Notes: generated by a model from the sequence alone, not told the origin. A stretch of 5,671 nucleotides of DNA from Enteractinococcus sp. (GCA_029267455.1 JAJUIX010000097.1:1-5671), one strand, 5' to 3'; counted from the stretch's first letter, positions 1 to 5,471 are shown. Translations and numbers: made by a program.

Positions 1-41
1 GAGCAATGAGTGGAGTTCGCGATTTTCGACCACTTGCAGCG

Positions 42-89
42 GGAAAAGAAAAGAGCCTAATTCACTGGTATTTCAATGAACTAGGCTCT
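42..89 (-). terminator. Intrinsic terminator of tRNA-Thr
   Basis: Read on the minus strand, a 13-bp stem (arms 77-89 and 52-64, one G-U wobble) closes a 12-nt loop and is followed by a T-rich tract TTTCTTTT at 51-44. The stem begins only one base after the tRNA discriminator, so it must serve the tRNA transcript and may also guide 3' trimming. It would also stop read-through from the upstream dsbA-like gene. Confidence 0.88.
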
Positions 90-90
90 G

Positions 91-164
91 AGCCCCCTGC
101 CGGATTCGAACCGGCGACCCCCTGTTTACAAGACAGGTGCTCTGGCCAGCTGAGCTAAGGAGGC
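91..164 (-). tRNA. tRNA-Thr (anticodon UGU)
   Basis: The minus strand reads as a full 74-nt cloverleaf. The acceptor stem GCCTCCT pairs with AGGGGGC (one G-U pair) and the discriminator base is U. The D-arm contains AGCTCAGCTGGCCAGAGC. The anticodon arm CCTGT-CTTGTAA-ACAGG presents UGU, which reads ACA and other ACN threonine codons. The T-arm is CCGGTTCGAATCCGG. CCA is not encoded, so it must be added by the CCA-adding enzyme, as is common in actinobacteria. The identity follows directly from the anticodon. The gene has its own terminator 2 nt downstream and lies 89 nt after the dsbA-like stop codon. Confidence 0.97.
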
Positions 165-199
165 GTGGCTAACTAACCTCGGTCGTTGCAACCTTGGAT

Positions 200-228
200 A
201 GTCTAGCCGAAATGGTCAGGAAACAAAA
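200..228 (-). promoter_or_regulatory. Possible tRNA-Thr promoter
   Basis: On the minus strand a -10-like TAGACT (205-200) lies 17 nt downstream of a weak -35-like TTTTGT (228-223). Transcription would start near 193, about 29 nt upstream of the mature tRNA 5' end, which is a plausible leader for RNase P processing. The -35 match is poor, so this is a candidate only. Read-through from the dsbA-like gene is the alternative, because I see no terminator between the two. Confidence 0.28.
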
Positions 229-253
229 ACCAACGAACGTCAACCAGTAGACT

Positions 254-1090
254 TTAATCTTCTAATTGTGATTCCGCCCAGGACTGGAATGATTCGCCAC
301 CGGAAGTGTTTTCATACTGTACGCCATCGACCCAAACGGAAGGTGTACCTGCGATGCCAGTTTCGACGGCTTTAGCGGTCGTGTAATTGACGAATGGCCG
401 GTACGTATTATTGGAGACGCAATCATTAATGTCGGCGCCTATCTCTGAAGCGAGGTTCACCAGCTCGTCGTTGGATAGACCTGCACCCTGGTGGGTGTTG
501 TAGCTGGCAAATACTTCGTGAATAAATTCGTTGGCGTGCTCCGGTGATTCTTCGGCGACACAGGCCATAGCGTTCGCCGCACGTGAGGAGTAATTCTCAG
601 TTCCCGGGTTGTCCAGGAAGTTCACCATCCGGTATTCAATAGTGTGGCCGTCGTCGGCCAACTCATTGAGCGCGTCTGCGTTTTCGGCTTCGAATTGCGC
701 ACAGTAAACACAGTTGGCGTCGGCATAGATGATGATGTCGGCATTATCTGTCCCTGGTACTTCCGTTGGCATCTGACCGGCTGTATCAGGATCCGGCTCT
801 TCGACCGTGGTGGCATCGACTTCATCTGGCGCGTCACCTTCAACCGGTTCGCCTTCTTCCAGCAGTAGACCACCAGCCTCGGTGGCAGAGGTTGGGGTTG
901 GACCGGCATCGGGGATTGAGCGCGAAGAATTCATGAGGCTGACGATCACCACGATGGCTATCACAGCAACGATCACACCAACAATCGTCCACGTAATGGT
1001 GCGAGAGCGCCGCTTCTCAGCTGCCAACTGCTTAGCATGCGCCTGCCGTGCGTTATCACGTGAGCTACGGGCTGACTTATTATTGGCCAT
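254..1090 (-). CDS. Membrane-anchored DsbA-like thiol:disulfide oxidoreductase
   Basis: A 278-residue protein expected to form or shuffle disulfide bonds in proteins outside the cytoplasmic membrane. Residues 1-32 are basic and cytoplasmic, 33-52 form one hydrophobic helix (no signal-peptidase site is evident, so a signal anchor), and 55-115 are a low-complexity linker rich in Pro, Thr, Glu and Asp. The catalytic domain starts near 116: the CVYC active site is at 127-130 after strand DIIIYADA, and the conserved cis-proline loop GTPSVWVDG is at 248-256. This matches the DsbA/Thioredoxin_4 family. Two more cysteines, C177 and C224, lie in the inserted helical domain and may form a structural disulfide. 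The start has AAGGA upstream, but only 2 nt from the ATG. The upstream neighbour on the same strand is a small membrane protein 81 nt away. The family assignment is firm; substrates and redox partner (DsbB or VKOR type) are unknown. Confidence 0.9.
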   Translation of the reverse strand: MANNKSARSSRDNARQAHAKQLAAEKRRSRTITWTIVGVIVAVIAIVVIVSLMNSSRSIPDAGPTPTSATEAGGLLLEEGEPVEGDAPDEVDATTVEEPDPDTAGQMPTEVPGTDNADIIIYADANCVYCAQFEAENADALNELADDGHTIEYRMVNFLDNPGTENYSSRAANAMACVAEESPEHANEFIHEVFASYNTHQGAGLSNDELVNLASEIGADINDCVSNNTYRPFVNYTTAKAVETGIAGTPSVWVDGVQYENTSGGESFQSWAESQLED

Positions 1091-1114
1091 TATCCTTACC
1101 TAGGGTTGAAAGTT

Positions 1115-1141
1115 GTTAAATTTTTAACCAGTCAGAGTATA
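1115..1141 (-). promoter_or_regulatory. Possible promoter and operator-like palindrome upstream of the dsbA-like gene
   Basis: In the 81-nt gap, the minus strand has a -10-like TATACT at 1141-1136 (5 of 6 to TATAAT), giving a predicted start near 1129. Just downstream, at 1115-1128, is the inverted repeat GTTAAA-TT-TTTAAC, which would overlap the first transcribed bases. No good -35 is visible. The palindrome could be a repressor site or simply an AT-rich promoter element. If real, the dsbA-like gene can be expressed separately from the membrane-protein gene upstream. Confidence 0.33.
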
Positions 1142-1171
1142 CGTATGGTATCTGGACGAAGTCTGGATCCG

Positions 1172-1651
1172 TTACTGCTGTCCTTCGATCTCGGGATAGT
1201 CACCTTGGATAGTTGGTTCACCCGTGTCAGGATCGAAAACGATCTTCAACTCCAGGCGTTCTCCATCGATGGTGGTGACCTCAGCCTCGAGCTGATTGCC
1301 ACGCCACTCATGTGGCTCTACTGCTTGGATTTGCGGATATTTGGCGATCGTGTTGGATTCCAAAACGCTGTGTTGATGGGATTGGCTTATCATTCCATAC
1401 ACGATTCCGAACACGCCCACCAGAATAGCGACCAGCCCTGCGATACTTTCAATACGGACATCCCGTGGGGCATCCGCTCGCTCGCCCCGACTATCGGTTC
1501 CCTCAAAACGCCCCGTCTCGCCTGACTGCCACGCGCTGAGCCGACGGTTACGCCACGCAGCATGCGCCAGAATCGCGGCGCCGGCTACTGCGAAGACGAA
1601 ACCGACCCCAATAGCCAGCTGAGGCGTTTGCAAATCCAGAGGTTGAAACAT
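1172..1651 (-). CDS. Small two-helix membrane protein, function unknown
   Basis: A 159-residue protein I do not recognise beyond its architecture. Hydrophobic segments at about 12-33 and 69-88 look like two transmembrane helices. The loop between them (34-68) is rich in Arg, including RNRR at 34-37, so by the positive-inside rule it is cytoplasmic and both termini face outside. The C-terminal 70 residues (89-159) are polar and acidic with alternating hydrophobic residues (LEAEVTTIDGERLELKIVF, 121-139), suggesting a small beta-rich extracytoplasmic domain. The start ATG is preceded by GGAG only 2 nt away. It is divergent to the FAH-family gene and upstream of the dsbA-like gene on the same strand, so it may share its transcript. 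A role in envelope biology is only suggested by this context. Confidence 0.75.
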   Translation of the reverse strand: MFQPLDLQTPQLAIGVGFVFAVAGAAILAHAAWRNRRLSAWQSGETGRFEGTDSRGERADAPRDVRIESIAGLVAILVGVFGIVYGMISQSHQHSVLESNTIAKYPQIQAVEPHEWRGNQLEAEVTTIDGERLELKIVFDPDTGEPTIQGDYPEIEGQQ

Positions 1652-1669
1652 ATCTCCATTGTCTATGAT
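1643..1669 (+). promoter_or_regulatory. Possible promoter for the FAH/reductase operon
   Basis: TTGAAA (1643-1648) and TATGAT (1664-1669) each match the consensus hexamers at 5 of 6 positions, but their spacing is 15 nt, shorter than the preferred 17. The start would fall near 1676, giving a leader of about 107 nt to the chosen ATG at 1783. The -35 lies inside the first codons of the divergent membrane-protein gene. Confidence 0.27.
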
Positions 1670-1782
1670 TCGGACTCACTATGGGACTATTTCGCAAAGT
1701 TTTGAGTGATCAGGCTCCCACCTTGGGCGTGCGAGATGCCACATCGTTCCCCATCGCAGCAGAGTGTGATGAACTTAAGCAT

Positions 1783-2691
1783 ATGAAAATTGCTACATTT
1801 CGCCTACCACAAGAACGTGACGATCAACCTGGAGCTACCTTTGCCGCGGTGATTGTCGGTACCGATACGGATGAATCTGGAGCCGAATTCGCGACTCAAG
1901 CTGTCCGTCTAGAGGGTGTTACAGATGTCGGAGCTTATCTGACGATGCCGCCGACCGAGAGGCAACCGCTTGTCACTCAGGCATTAGATGCGGCACAAGA
2001 AGATGCTGCGAAGGTCATCGACGTCACCAATTTTACGTATGAGACCCTGATTCCGTATCCCTCGAAAGTCTTTTGCATCGGGCTCAATTACCGCAACCAT
2101 ATTTTAGAGACAGGCCTAGAGCTTCCCGAATATCCAACGGTGTTTGCCAAATACGGTCAGACCCTCACGGGAGCATTTAGCGAAATCGCTATCCCTGAGC
2201 TGGATCACCGGATGGACTACGAAGGCGAACTGGCGGTCATTATTGGAGTTCCCGGCAAGAACATTCCTGCTGCGAATGCTGAGAACTATATCGCTGGATA
2301 TGCCATTAGTAATGACATCTCGCTACGGGGTATGCAAGGCCGCACAGACGAATGGACCCAGGGCAAAATCTTTGAAGCCACCACCCCGGTTGGCCCCTGG
2401 ATGACCACCCCCGATGAATTCAAATCCGATGCGCAACTTGTAACCCTGGTCAACGGCGAGGTGCGCCAGAATGATTCAGTAGATGATCTGGTGTTTGGCG
2501 TCAACGAGCTGGTGGAATACCTCTCCAGCATGATCACCCTCCTACCGGGTGACATCATCTTGACCGGCACGCCGGGTGGCGTTGCACTGGCGATGCGTGA
2601 TGAAAATGGTCGCCGCCCGTGGCTCAAACCCGGCGATATTGTCGAGACCCGAATCGAAGGACTCGGTGCACAGCGCAATGTCATCGTTTGA
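1783..2691 (+). CDS. Fumarylacetoacetate hydrolase (FAH) family protein
   Basis: From ATG 1783 this is a 302-residue cytoplasmic enzyme of the FAH superfamily, which hydrolyses, decarboxylates or isomerises beta-diketo or 2-oxo acids, often at the end of aromatic catabolism. The C-terminal catalytic domain starts near residue 94. It shows GLNYRNH at 100-106 with an H106-x-x-E109 dyad like that of FAHD1-type enzymes, the metal ligands E147 and E149 in DYEGELAV, D178 in ISNDIS, K195, and the conserved TGTPGG loop at 261-266. The E-x-E to D spacing resembles that of HpcE-type isomerase/decarboxylases. The first 90 residues are the usual variable N-terminal domain. The start was chosen because MKIATFR is typical of the family. 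An upstream in-frame ATG at 1681 would add 34 untypical residues, and neither start has a good ribosome site. It overlaps the next gene, so the two are probably co-translated. The exact substrate cannot be deduced. Confidence 0.88.
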   Translation: MKIATFRLPQERDDQPGATFAAVIVGTDTDESGAEFATQAVRLEGVTDVGAYLTMPPTERQPLVTQALDAAQEDAAKVIDVTNFTYETLIPYPSKVFCIGLNYRNHILETGLELPEYPTVFAKYGQTLTGAFSEIAIPELDHRMDYEGELAVIIGVPGKNIPAANAENYIAGYAISNDISLRGMQGRTDEWTQGKIFEATTPVGPWMTTPDEFKSDAQLVTLVNGEVRQNDSVDDLVFGVNELVEYLSSMITLLPGDIILTGTPGGVALAMRDENGRRPWLKPGDIVETRIEGLGAQRNVIV

Positions 2692-3307
2692 TCGGATCGG
2701 TATCCTCGGCGCTGGTCGGGCTGGCACAGCGTTTGCTAGAGCTGCAGCGCGCGCCGGTCTCGACGTCCAAATTGCTTCCACACGGACGCCACGCCAGATG
2801 CGGTATCACTTACTTCAATACGCCCCGCAAGCGAAGGCTGTCTTAGCGGAAGACATTGCAGACGGCGTCGAGATAGTCATATTGGCCGTGCCGCAAGAGG
2901 ACCTCGATGAGGTGGATCCAGATTGGGTGGCCAATCGGATTCTGGTTGATGCTACCAACCGATGGGAGGATGAACCTCTCCCTACTTGGTTCGAAGAAAG
3001 GCTAGCTGCTGGATTGAGCTCCTCAGAAGTGATCGCCGAACGATTTGTCGACGCCACCGTTGTCAAAGCGTTGAATCACATCTCGCATTGGGCAATGGAT
3101 GCGCCTCGCTCAGATGAAGATCGTGCCGCTGTCGTTGCTTCCGATAATACCGAGGCAAGTGCCCGTGTCGCAGAACTCGTGTCAGCACTGGGCTTTGTCC
3201 CGGTGGTAGCTGACGACTTAGCGGCAGGACGGCATACTGAGCCTGGCACACCGTATTTCAATGTAGCTGCGACGTCGGAACAGCTCACCCGGCAATTATT
3301 GAGCTAA
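2678..3307 (+). CDS. Rossmann-fold NADP(H)-binding protein, F420-dependent NADP reductase-like
   Basis: A 209-residue protein with an N-terminal dinucleotide fold: strand IGIL, glycine motif GAGRAG at 11-16, and S34-T35-R36 at the end of the second strand, a pattern favouring NADP(H) over NAD(H). Later family marks are ILAVP (68-72), LVDATNRW (89-96) and VVKALNHIS (128-136). Together these fit the F420-dependent NADP reductase/NAD(P)-binding family (pfam03807 type), whose members move hydride between NADPH and F420 or another acceptor. Whether this one uses F420 is not visible. ATG 2678 overlaps the end of the FAH-family gene by 14 nt. An in-frame GTG at 2666 has AAGGA (2657-2661) placed 4 nt upstream and may be the better start, adding 4 residues. 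It ends 12 nt before the shared terminator. The tight coupling suggests both enzymes act on related metabolites. Confidence 0.84.
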   Translation: MSSFDRIGILGAGRAGTAFARAAARAGLDVQIASTRTPRQMRYHLLQYAPQAKAVLAEDIADGVEIVILAVPQEDLDEVDPDWVANRILVDATNRWEDEPLPTWFEERLAAGLSSSEVIAERFVDATVVKALNHISHWAMDAPRSDEDRAAVVASDNTEASARVAELVSALGFVPVVADDLAAGRHTEPGTPYFNVAATSEQLTRQLLS

Positions 3308-3319
3308 GCGATGCCAAAT

Positions 3320-3359
3320 AAAAAGTGGATCAGTTCAAGACGAACTGATCCACTTTTTT
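3320..3359. terminator. Bidirectional intrinsic terminator
   Basis: A perfect 17-bp inverted repeat (3320-3336 with 3342-3358) has a 5-nt loop. It starts with an A run and ends with a TTTTTT run, so on either strand the hairpin is followed by a U tract. It lies in the 62-nt gap between convergent genes, 12 nt after the stop of the reductase-like gene and 10 nt after the stop of the cyclodeaminase-like gene, and should end both transcripts. Confidence 0.95.
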
Positions 3360-3369
3360 CATAGAAATT

Positions 3370-4503
3370 TTAGAATGCTGCGGGTTCTTCCCAAAGATTC
3401 AACGAGGTACCGATGTTGTTCTCTACCGCGTAGTTGTAGATATCGTGGGCCCAGGCCACGTCTTCTACTGGCATGCCCCCGATGGAGTAGATAATGATTT
3501 CGTCATCGGATTTGCGGCCTTCAACTCGTCCGGCGGCGATATCACCCATCTGCTGCATATCTTCACGCGGGAAATGACCCTCGTGCTGGAGTTTCAGCAT
3601 CCGTGAACCGATAATTCCGATCTGATCATAAGCAACCTGGGTAGTGTACTCATGGTGCCACTCGTCGTAGAGGCCCATGTAGTCCACGACCTTGCGCGTA
3701 TTGATGAGGAAGTCGTCATCAAAGTGCGTGGCTCCAGGTGCGATCACAAGGGTGCCTGGGGACAGCCATTCGCCATTGACCTGTGGGAAGTCTTGCGAAC
3801 CGTTAGGCGAAGCGTTGGCACCAGTAATCAGAACTTCGACGTTTTCCACGGCCTCTTTTTCACTGTCGACAATAGTGACCGATTCGAGCTGTGGATGTGC
3901 TTCACGGATCTGTGCGGCCGAACGTTCTGTGGAGTCTTTTGAGCGCCCCTTGATCTTGACGTGTTTGACACCTTCACGCTGGGTCAAGACACCTTTGAGA
4001 GTCTTCTGGGACATAACACCTGGACCGATAATTCCTACGGTTTCGACATTGTCCACGGCCAGATGTTTTGTACCAACGTTAGGAACGGAGGCGGTGCGGT
4101 ATGCAGACAGCAGGTTGGCCGACATCACGGCCTTTGGTGCGCCAGTATCAGTATCGTTGAGTACGAACAAGTGGATAGAACGTGGCATACCGTATTTACG
4201 GTTCTCAATGTTTGAACCGTACCATTTCACACCTGTCGCACGGAACCTACCGCCGAGATAAGCGGGCATAGCCATGAAACGACGATCGATATCGTCCTTT
4301 GGCATACCTTCGTGTTGAGGATTTTTCGGGAAGGAAATCATCGCACCATGAGAGTCCCCGCGGTCACCGGCCATCATATAGTCACCATCGGCAAGCAGTA
4401 CAAGAGCCTCTTCCATGACATCAATGCAACGAGCAATGTCGGTGACCCCCGCCTCTATCATCTCCGGCTCGTTCATGTAGAGGAAATCAATGCGTTTATC
4501 CAA
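3370..4503 (-). CDS. Ornithine cyclodeaminase/mu-crystallin family protein (tyramine oxidase subunit B-like)
   Basis: A 377-residue cytoplasmic protein of the ornithine cyclodeaminase/mu-crystallin family, NAD(P)-dependent enzymes acting on amino acids or cyclic imines. It has GVKWYGSN at 91-98 with the family lysine K93, LLSAYRTASV at 131-140, the Rossmann glycine motif VGIIGPGVMS at 156-165, and the C-terminal block SIGGMPVEDVAWA at 340-352. From memory, its N-terminal signature (FLYMNEPEMIEAGV, DSHGAMISFP, RRFMAMPAYLGG) resembles actinobacterial proteins labelled tyramine oxidase subunit B. That name is not proof of activity, and no amine oxidase gene is visible here. Where classical ornithine cyclodeaminases have a catalytic Asp in a GAD motif, this protein reads GAT (257-259), so true ornithine deamination is doubtful. 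It is slightly longer than typical members (about 310-350 residues). Translation starts at TTG, supported by a strong ribosome site. The gene appears monocistronic. Confidence 0.88.
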   Translation of the reverse strand: MDKRIDFLYMNEPEMIEAGVTDIARCIDVMEEALVLLADGDYMMAGDRGDSHGAMISFPKNPQHEGMPKDDIDRRFMAMPAYLGGRFRATGVKWYGSNIENRKYGMPRSIHLFVLNDTDTGAPKAVMSANLLSAYRTASVPNVGTKHLAVDNVETVGIIGPGVMSQKTLKGVLTQREGVKHVKIKGRSKDSTERSAAQIREAHPQLESVTIVDSEKEAVENVEVLITGANASPNGSQDFPQVNGEWLSPGTLVIAPGATHFDDDFLINTRKVVDYMGLYDEWHHEYTTQVAYDQIGIIGSRMLKLQHEGHFPREDMQQMGDIAAGRVEGRKSDDEIIIYSIGGMPVEDVAWAHDIYNYAVENNIGTSLNLWEEPAAF

Positions 4504-4520
4504 TTCAGGATTCCTTCCTT
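4501..4520 (-). promoter_or_regulatory. Ribosome binding site fixing a TTG start
   Basis: On the minus strand AAGGAAGGAA (4520-4511) lies 7 nt upstream of TTG (4503-4501). It is the best Shine-Dalgarno sequence in the window, and it supports TTG rather than the internal ATG at codon 10, which has no comparable purine block at the right distance. A rare TTG with a strong binding site often sets moderate, controlled translation. Confidence 0.75.
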
Positions 4521-4529
4521 AAATACTTC

Positions 4530-4547
4530 AATCCGTAAGGATTATGA
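4530..4547 (-). promoter_or_regulatory. Possible -10 box with short hairpin near the cyclodeaminase-like gene
   Basis: The minus strand shows CATAAT (4546-4541, 5 of 6 to the -10 consensus) merged with the inverted repeat AATCC-TTAC-GGATT (4543-4530). A start near 4535 would leave a leader of about 32 nt including the ribosome site. No acceptable -35 is found at 16-18 nt. This is an alternative to the more distal promoter candidate near 4631-4658. Confidence 0.27.
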
Positions 4548-4630
4548 CTCCACAGTGAAGTATGGCATAAGAAGGTAGGCGACTTACCAATTTAACTGCC
4601 TTGACTAGGATAATCTTTCTTACACTCCGA

Positions 4631-4663
4631 AAGATAGTTTTGATTTTCGAAACATCAAAAACT
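4631..4663 (-). promoter_or_regulatory. Operator-like inverted repeat within a possible promoter
   Basis: At 4638-4660 the arms TTTTGAT and ATCAAAA flank an inner palindrome TTTCGAAA. With a single-base slip the arms extend to AGTTTTGAT and ATCAAAAACT (4636-4663). On the minus strand TTGATG (4658-4653) and TATCTT (4636-4631) with a 16-nt spacer form a weak promoter, and most of the repeat sits in its spacer. A dimeric regulator bound there would block polymerase. Transcription would run into the cyclodeaminase-like gene with a leader of about 120 nt. No regulator gene is in the window. The rest of 4504-4735 shows no gene. Confidence 0.4.
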
Positions 4664-4735
4664 CACGCAACGCAATTTTTAGGACCTAGCACACCCGATA
4701 GAACGAAGCTCGTTGGCGCACTCTACCGTTGTAAG

Positions 4736-5341
4736 TCAGGAACCCCTGCTCCGACGCATCCGATAGCGCCGTTGAAGATCTTCAAAATATTGCGGGGTCC
4801 CGGGTTCCGGCGTCCCATGGTCCACCTCCGAGGGAGCATCCTCGTCAACGGAAGGCCACTCTGCTGGGTCAATGTCGTCGCGCAATTCCTTATCAGATCG
4901 AAGCAACGGCTCGCGTGCCATCTCCACATGTTCAAGCCCCGCCTCATAGAAGGGCTCACCCACTGTTTCGAGGCCGAAGGTGTGGTACCACTCCTGAAGA
5001 TGGGACTGGGCATGCATCGTCAATCGTTGATCAGGATAGTAGGCCATAACGGCTCGTATGAGCGCGCTAGCCAAACCGTGGCCTCTAAATGGCTTATCAG
5101 TAGCCACGCGCCCAATGGACAAGGTGTGCGGATTCTCTTTTAGAACGCGCAGTGTGGAGACGGGAACACCTTCGATTTGGATCCACCAGATCTGGGTCGT
5201 GGGCTCAAGGTCTCGACCGTCGAGTTCTTCCACACTGGTTATGCCTTGCTCCATGACGTAGACACGATTCCGCAATCGTGCGATATTGTATGCGGTTTCG
5301 TGTCGCATCTGGGTCCAGTGAGCGTTTTGGATTTCGACCAT
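4736..5341 (-). CDS. GNAT-family N-acetyltransferase, ElaA-like
   Basis: A 201-residue cytoplasmic acetyltransferase expected to move acetyl from acetyl-CoA to an amine; the acceptor is unknown, as for E. coli ElaA. ElaA-type signatures appear in order: LRNRVYVMEQ at 23-32, ELDGRD at 39-44, the acetyl-CoA pyrophosphate loop IGRVATDKPFRGHGLA at 76-91 (R86-G-H-G89), AQSHLQEWYHTFGL at 111-124 and GLEHVEMAR at 135-143. ElaA itself is about 150 residues, so the acidic, proline-containing tail from about 147 to 201 (ending in the basic RRYRMRRSRGS) is an extension, probably disordered. There is no Shine-Dalgarno before the ATG. A TAGAAT box 6 nt upstream suggests a leaderless message. The gene follows the rRNA operon on the same strand but is separated from it by two hairpins. 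Confidence 0.9.
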   Translation of the reverse strand: MVEIQNAHWTQMRHETAYNIARLRNRVYVMEQGITSVEELDGRDLEPTTQIWWIQIEGVPVSTLRVLKENPHTLSIGRVATDKPFRGHGLASALIRAVMAYYPDQRLTMHAQSHLQEWYHTFGLETVGEPFYEAGLEHVEMAREPLLRSDKELRDDIDPAEWPSVDEDAPSEVDHGTPEPGTPQYFEDLQRRYRMRRSRGS

Positions 5342-5347
5342 GGAAAC

Positions 5348-5353
5348 ATTCTA
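5348..5353 (-). promoter_or_regulatory. -10 box of a leaderless acetyltransferase promoter
   Basis: TAGAAT (minus strand, 5353-5348) matches the -10 consensus at 5 of 6 bases. It is followed by six bases and then the A of the ATG at 5341, so transcription starting 7 nt downstream of the box begins exactly at the start codon. The absence of a ribosome site fits leaderless translation, which is common in actinobacteria. The -35 region is weak. Confidence 0.55.
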
Positions 5354-5376
5354 GAGCAAGAGTGGTACTCCCCAGC

Positions 5377-5409
5377 AACAAAATAGGCAACCAAGAGAAA
5401 GCAGGTTGC
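5377..5409 (-). terminator. Second hairpin terminator after the rRNA operon
   Basis: On the minus strand GCAACC (5409-5404) pairs with GGTTGC (5392-5387) around an 11-nt pyrimidine-rich loop, followed by CTATTTTGTT. The 6-bp stem and imperfect T tract make a modest intrinsic terminator. Its place after the 5S gene and the larger hairpin, and just before the acetyltransferase promoter, fits a backup stop. Confidence 0.5.
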
Positions 5410-5432
5410 TAGAAAGGTGTGTTAATGGGGTA

Positions 5433-5471
5433 GGGCCCCGGGCCACCCTGGTGGGGGTGGGCCCGGGGCCC
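5433..5471 (-). terminator. GC-rich hairpin terminator of the rRNA operon, no U tract
   Basis: A 12-bp perfect stem made only of G and C (5460-5471 with 5433-5444) is extended by ACCC/GGGT after a one-base bulge, with a 6-nt loop. It lies 12 nt downstream of the 5S rRNA 3' end on the minus strand. Bases after the stem (TACCCCATTAAC) contain no U run, a type of hairpin often seen at actinobacterial 3' ends. It may terminate, or protect and process, the rRNA transcript. Confidence 0.75.

Noticed and set aside
9..34. Inverted repeat AGTGG/CCACT near the left edge, near a tRNA gene, as a possible attachment site
   Set aside because: Arms are only 5 bp, no integrase is seen, and no duplicate of the tRNA 3' end is present in the window.
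1106..1525. 139-codon open frame on the plus strand
   Set aside because: It is antisense to the two-helix membrane protein, whose hydrophobic helices and position make the minus-strand reading preferable.
1681..1782. 34-residue N-terminal extension of the FAH-family protein
   Set aside because: The extra residues are unlike the family, and MKIATFR at 1783 is a typical beginning. The longer form is not fully excluded because neither start has a good ribosome site.
3692..4261. 189-codon open frame on the plus strand
   Set aside because: It is entirely antisense to the well-supported cyclodeaminase-family gene, has no family motifs and no ribosome site.
4601..4614. TTGACT followed by GATAAT on the plus strand as a promoter
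   Set aside because: The two boxes are only about 2 nt apart, which cannot form a sigma-70-type promoter, and no plus-strand gene follows.
4699..4715. Short hairpin AACGA-AGC-TCGTT downstream of the acetyltransferase as a terminator
   Set aside because: The 5-bp stem has no U tract after it on the minus strand, so there is not enough to call termination.
4601..5143. 180-codon open frame on the plus strand
   Set aside because: Most of it is antisense to the ElaA-like gene. The start overlaps regulatory DNA and the protein shows no recognisable motif.
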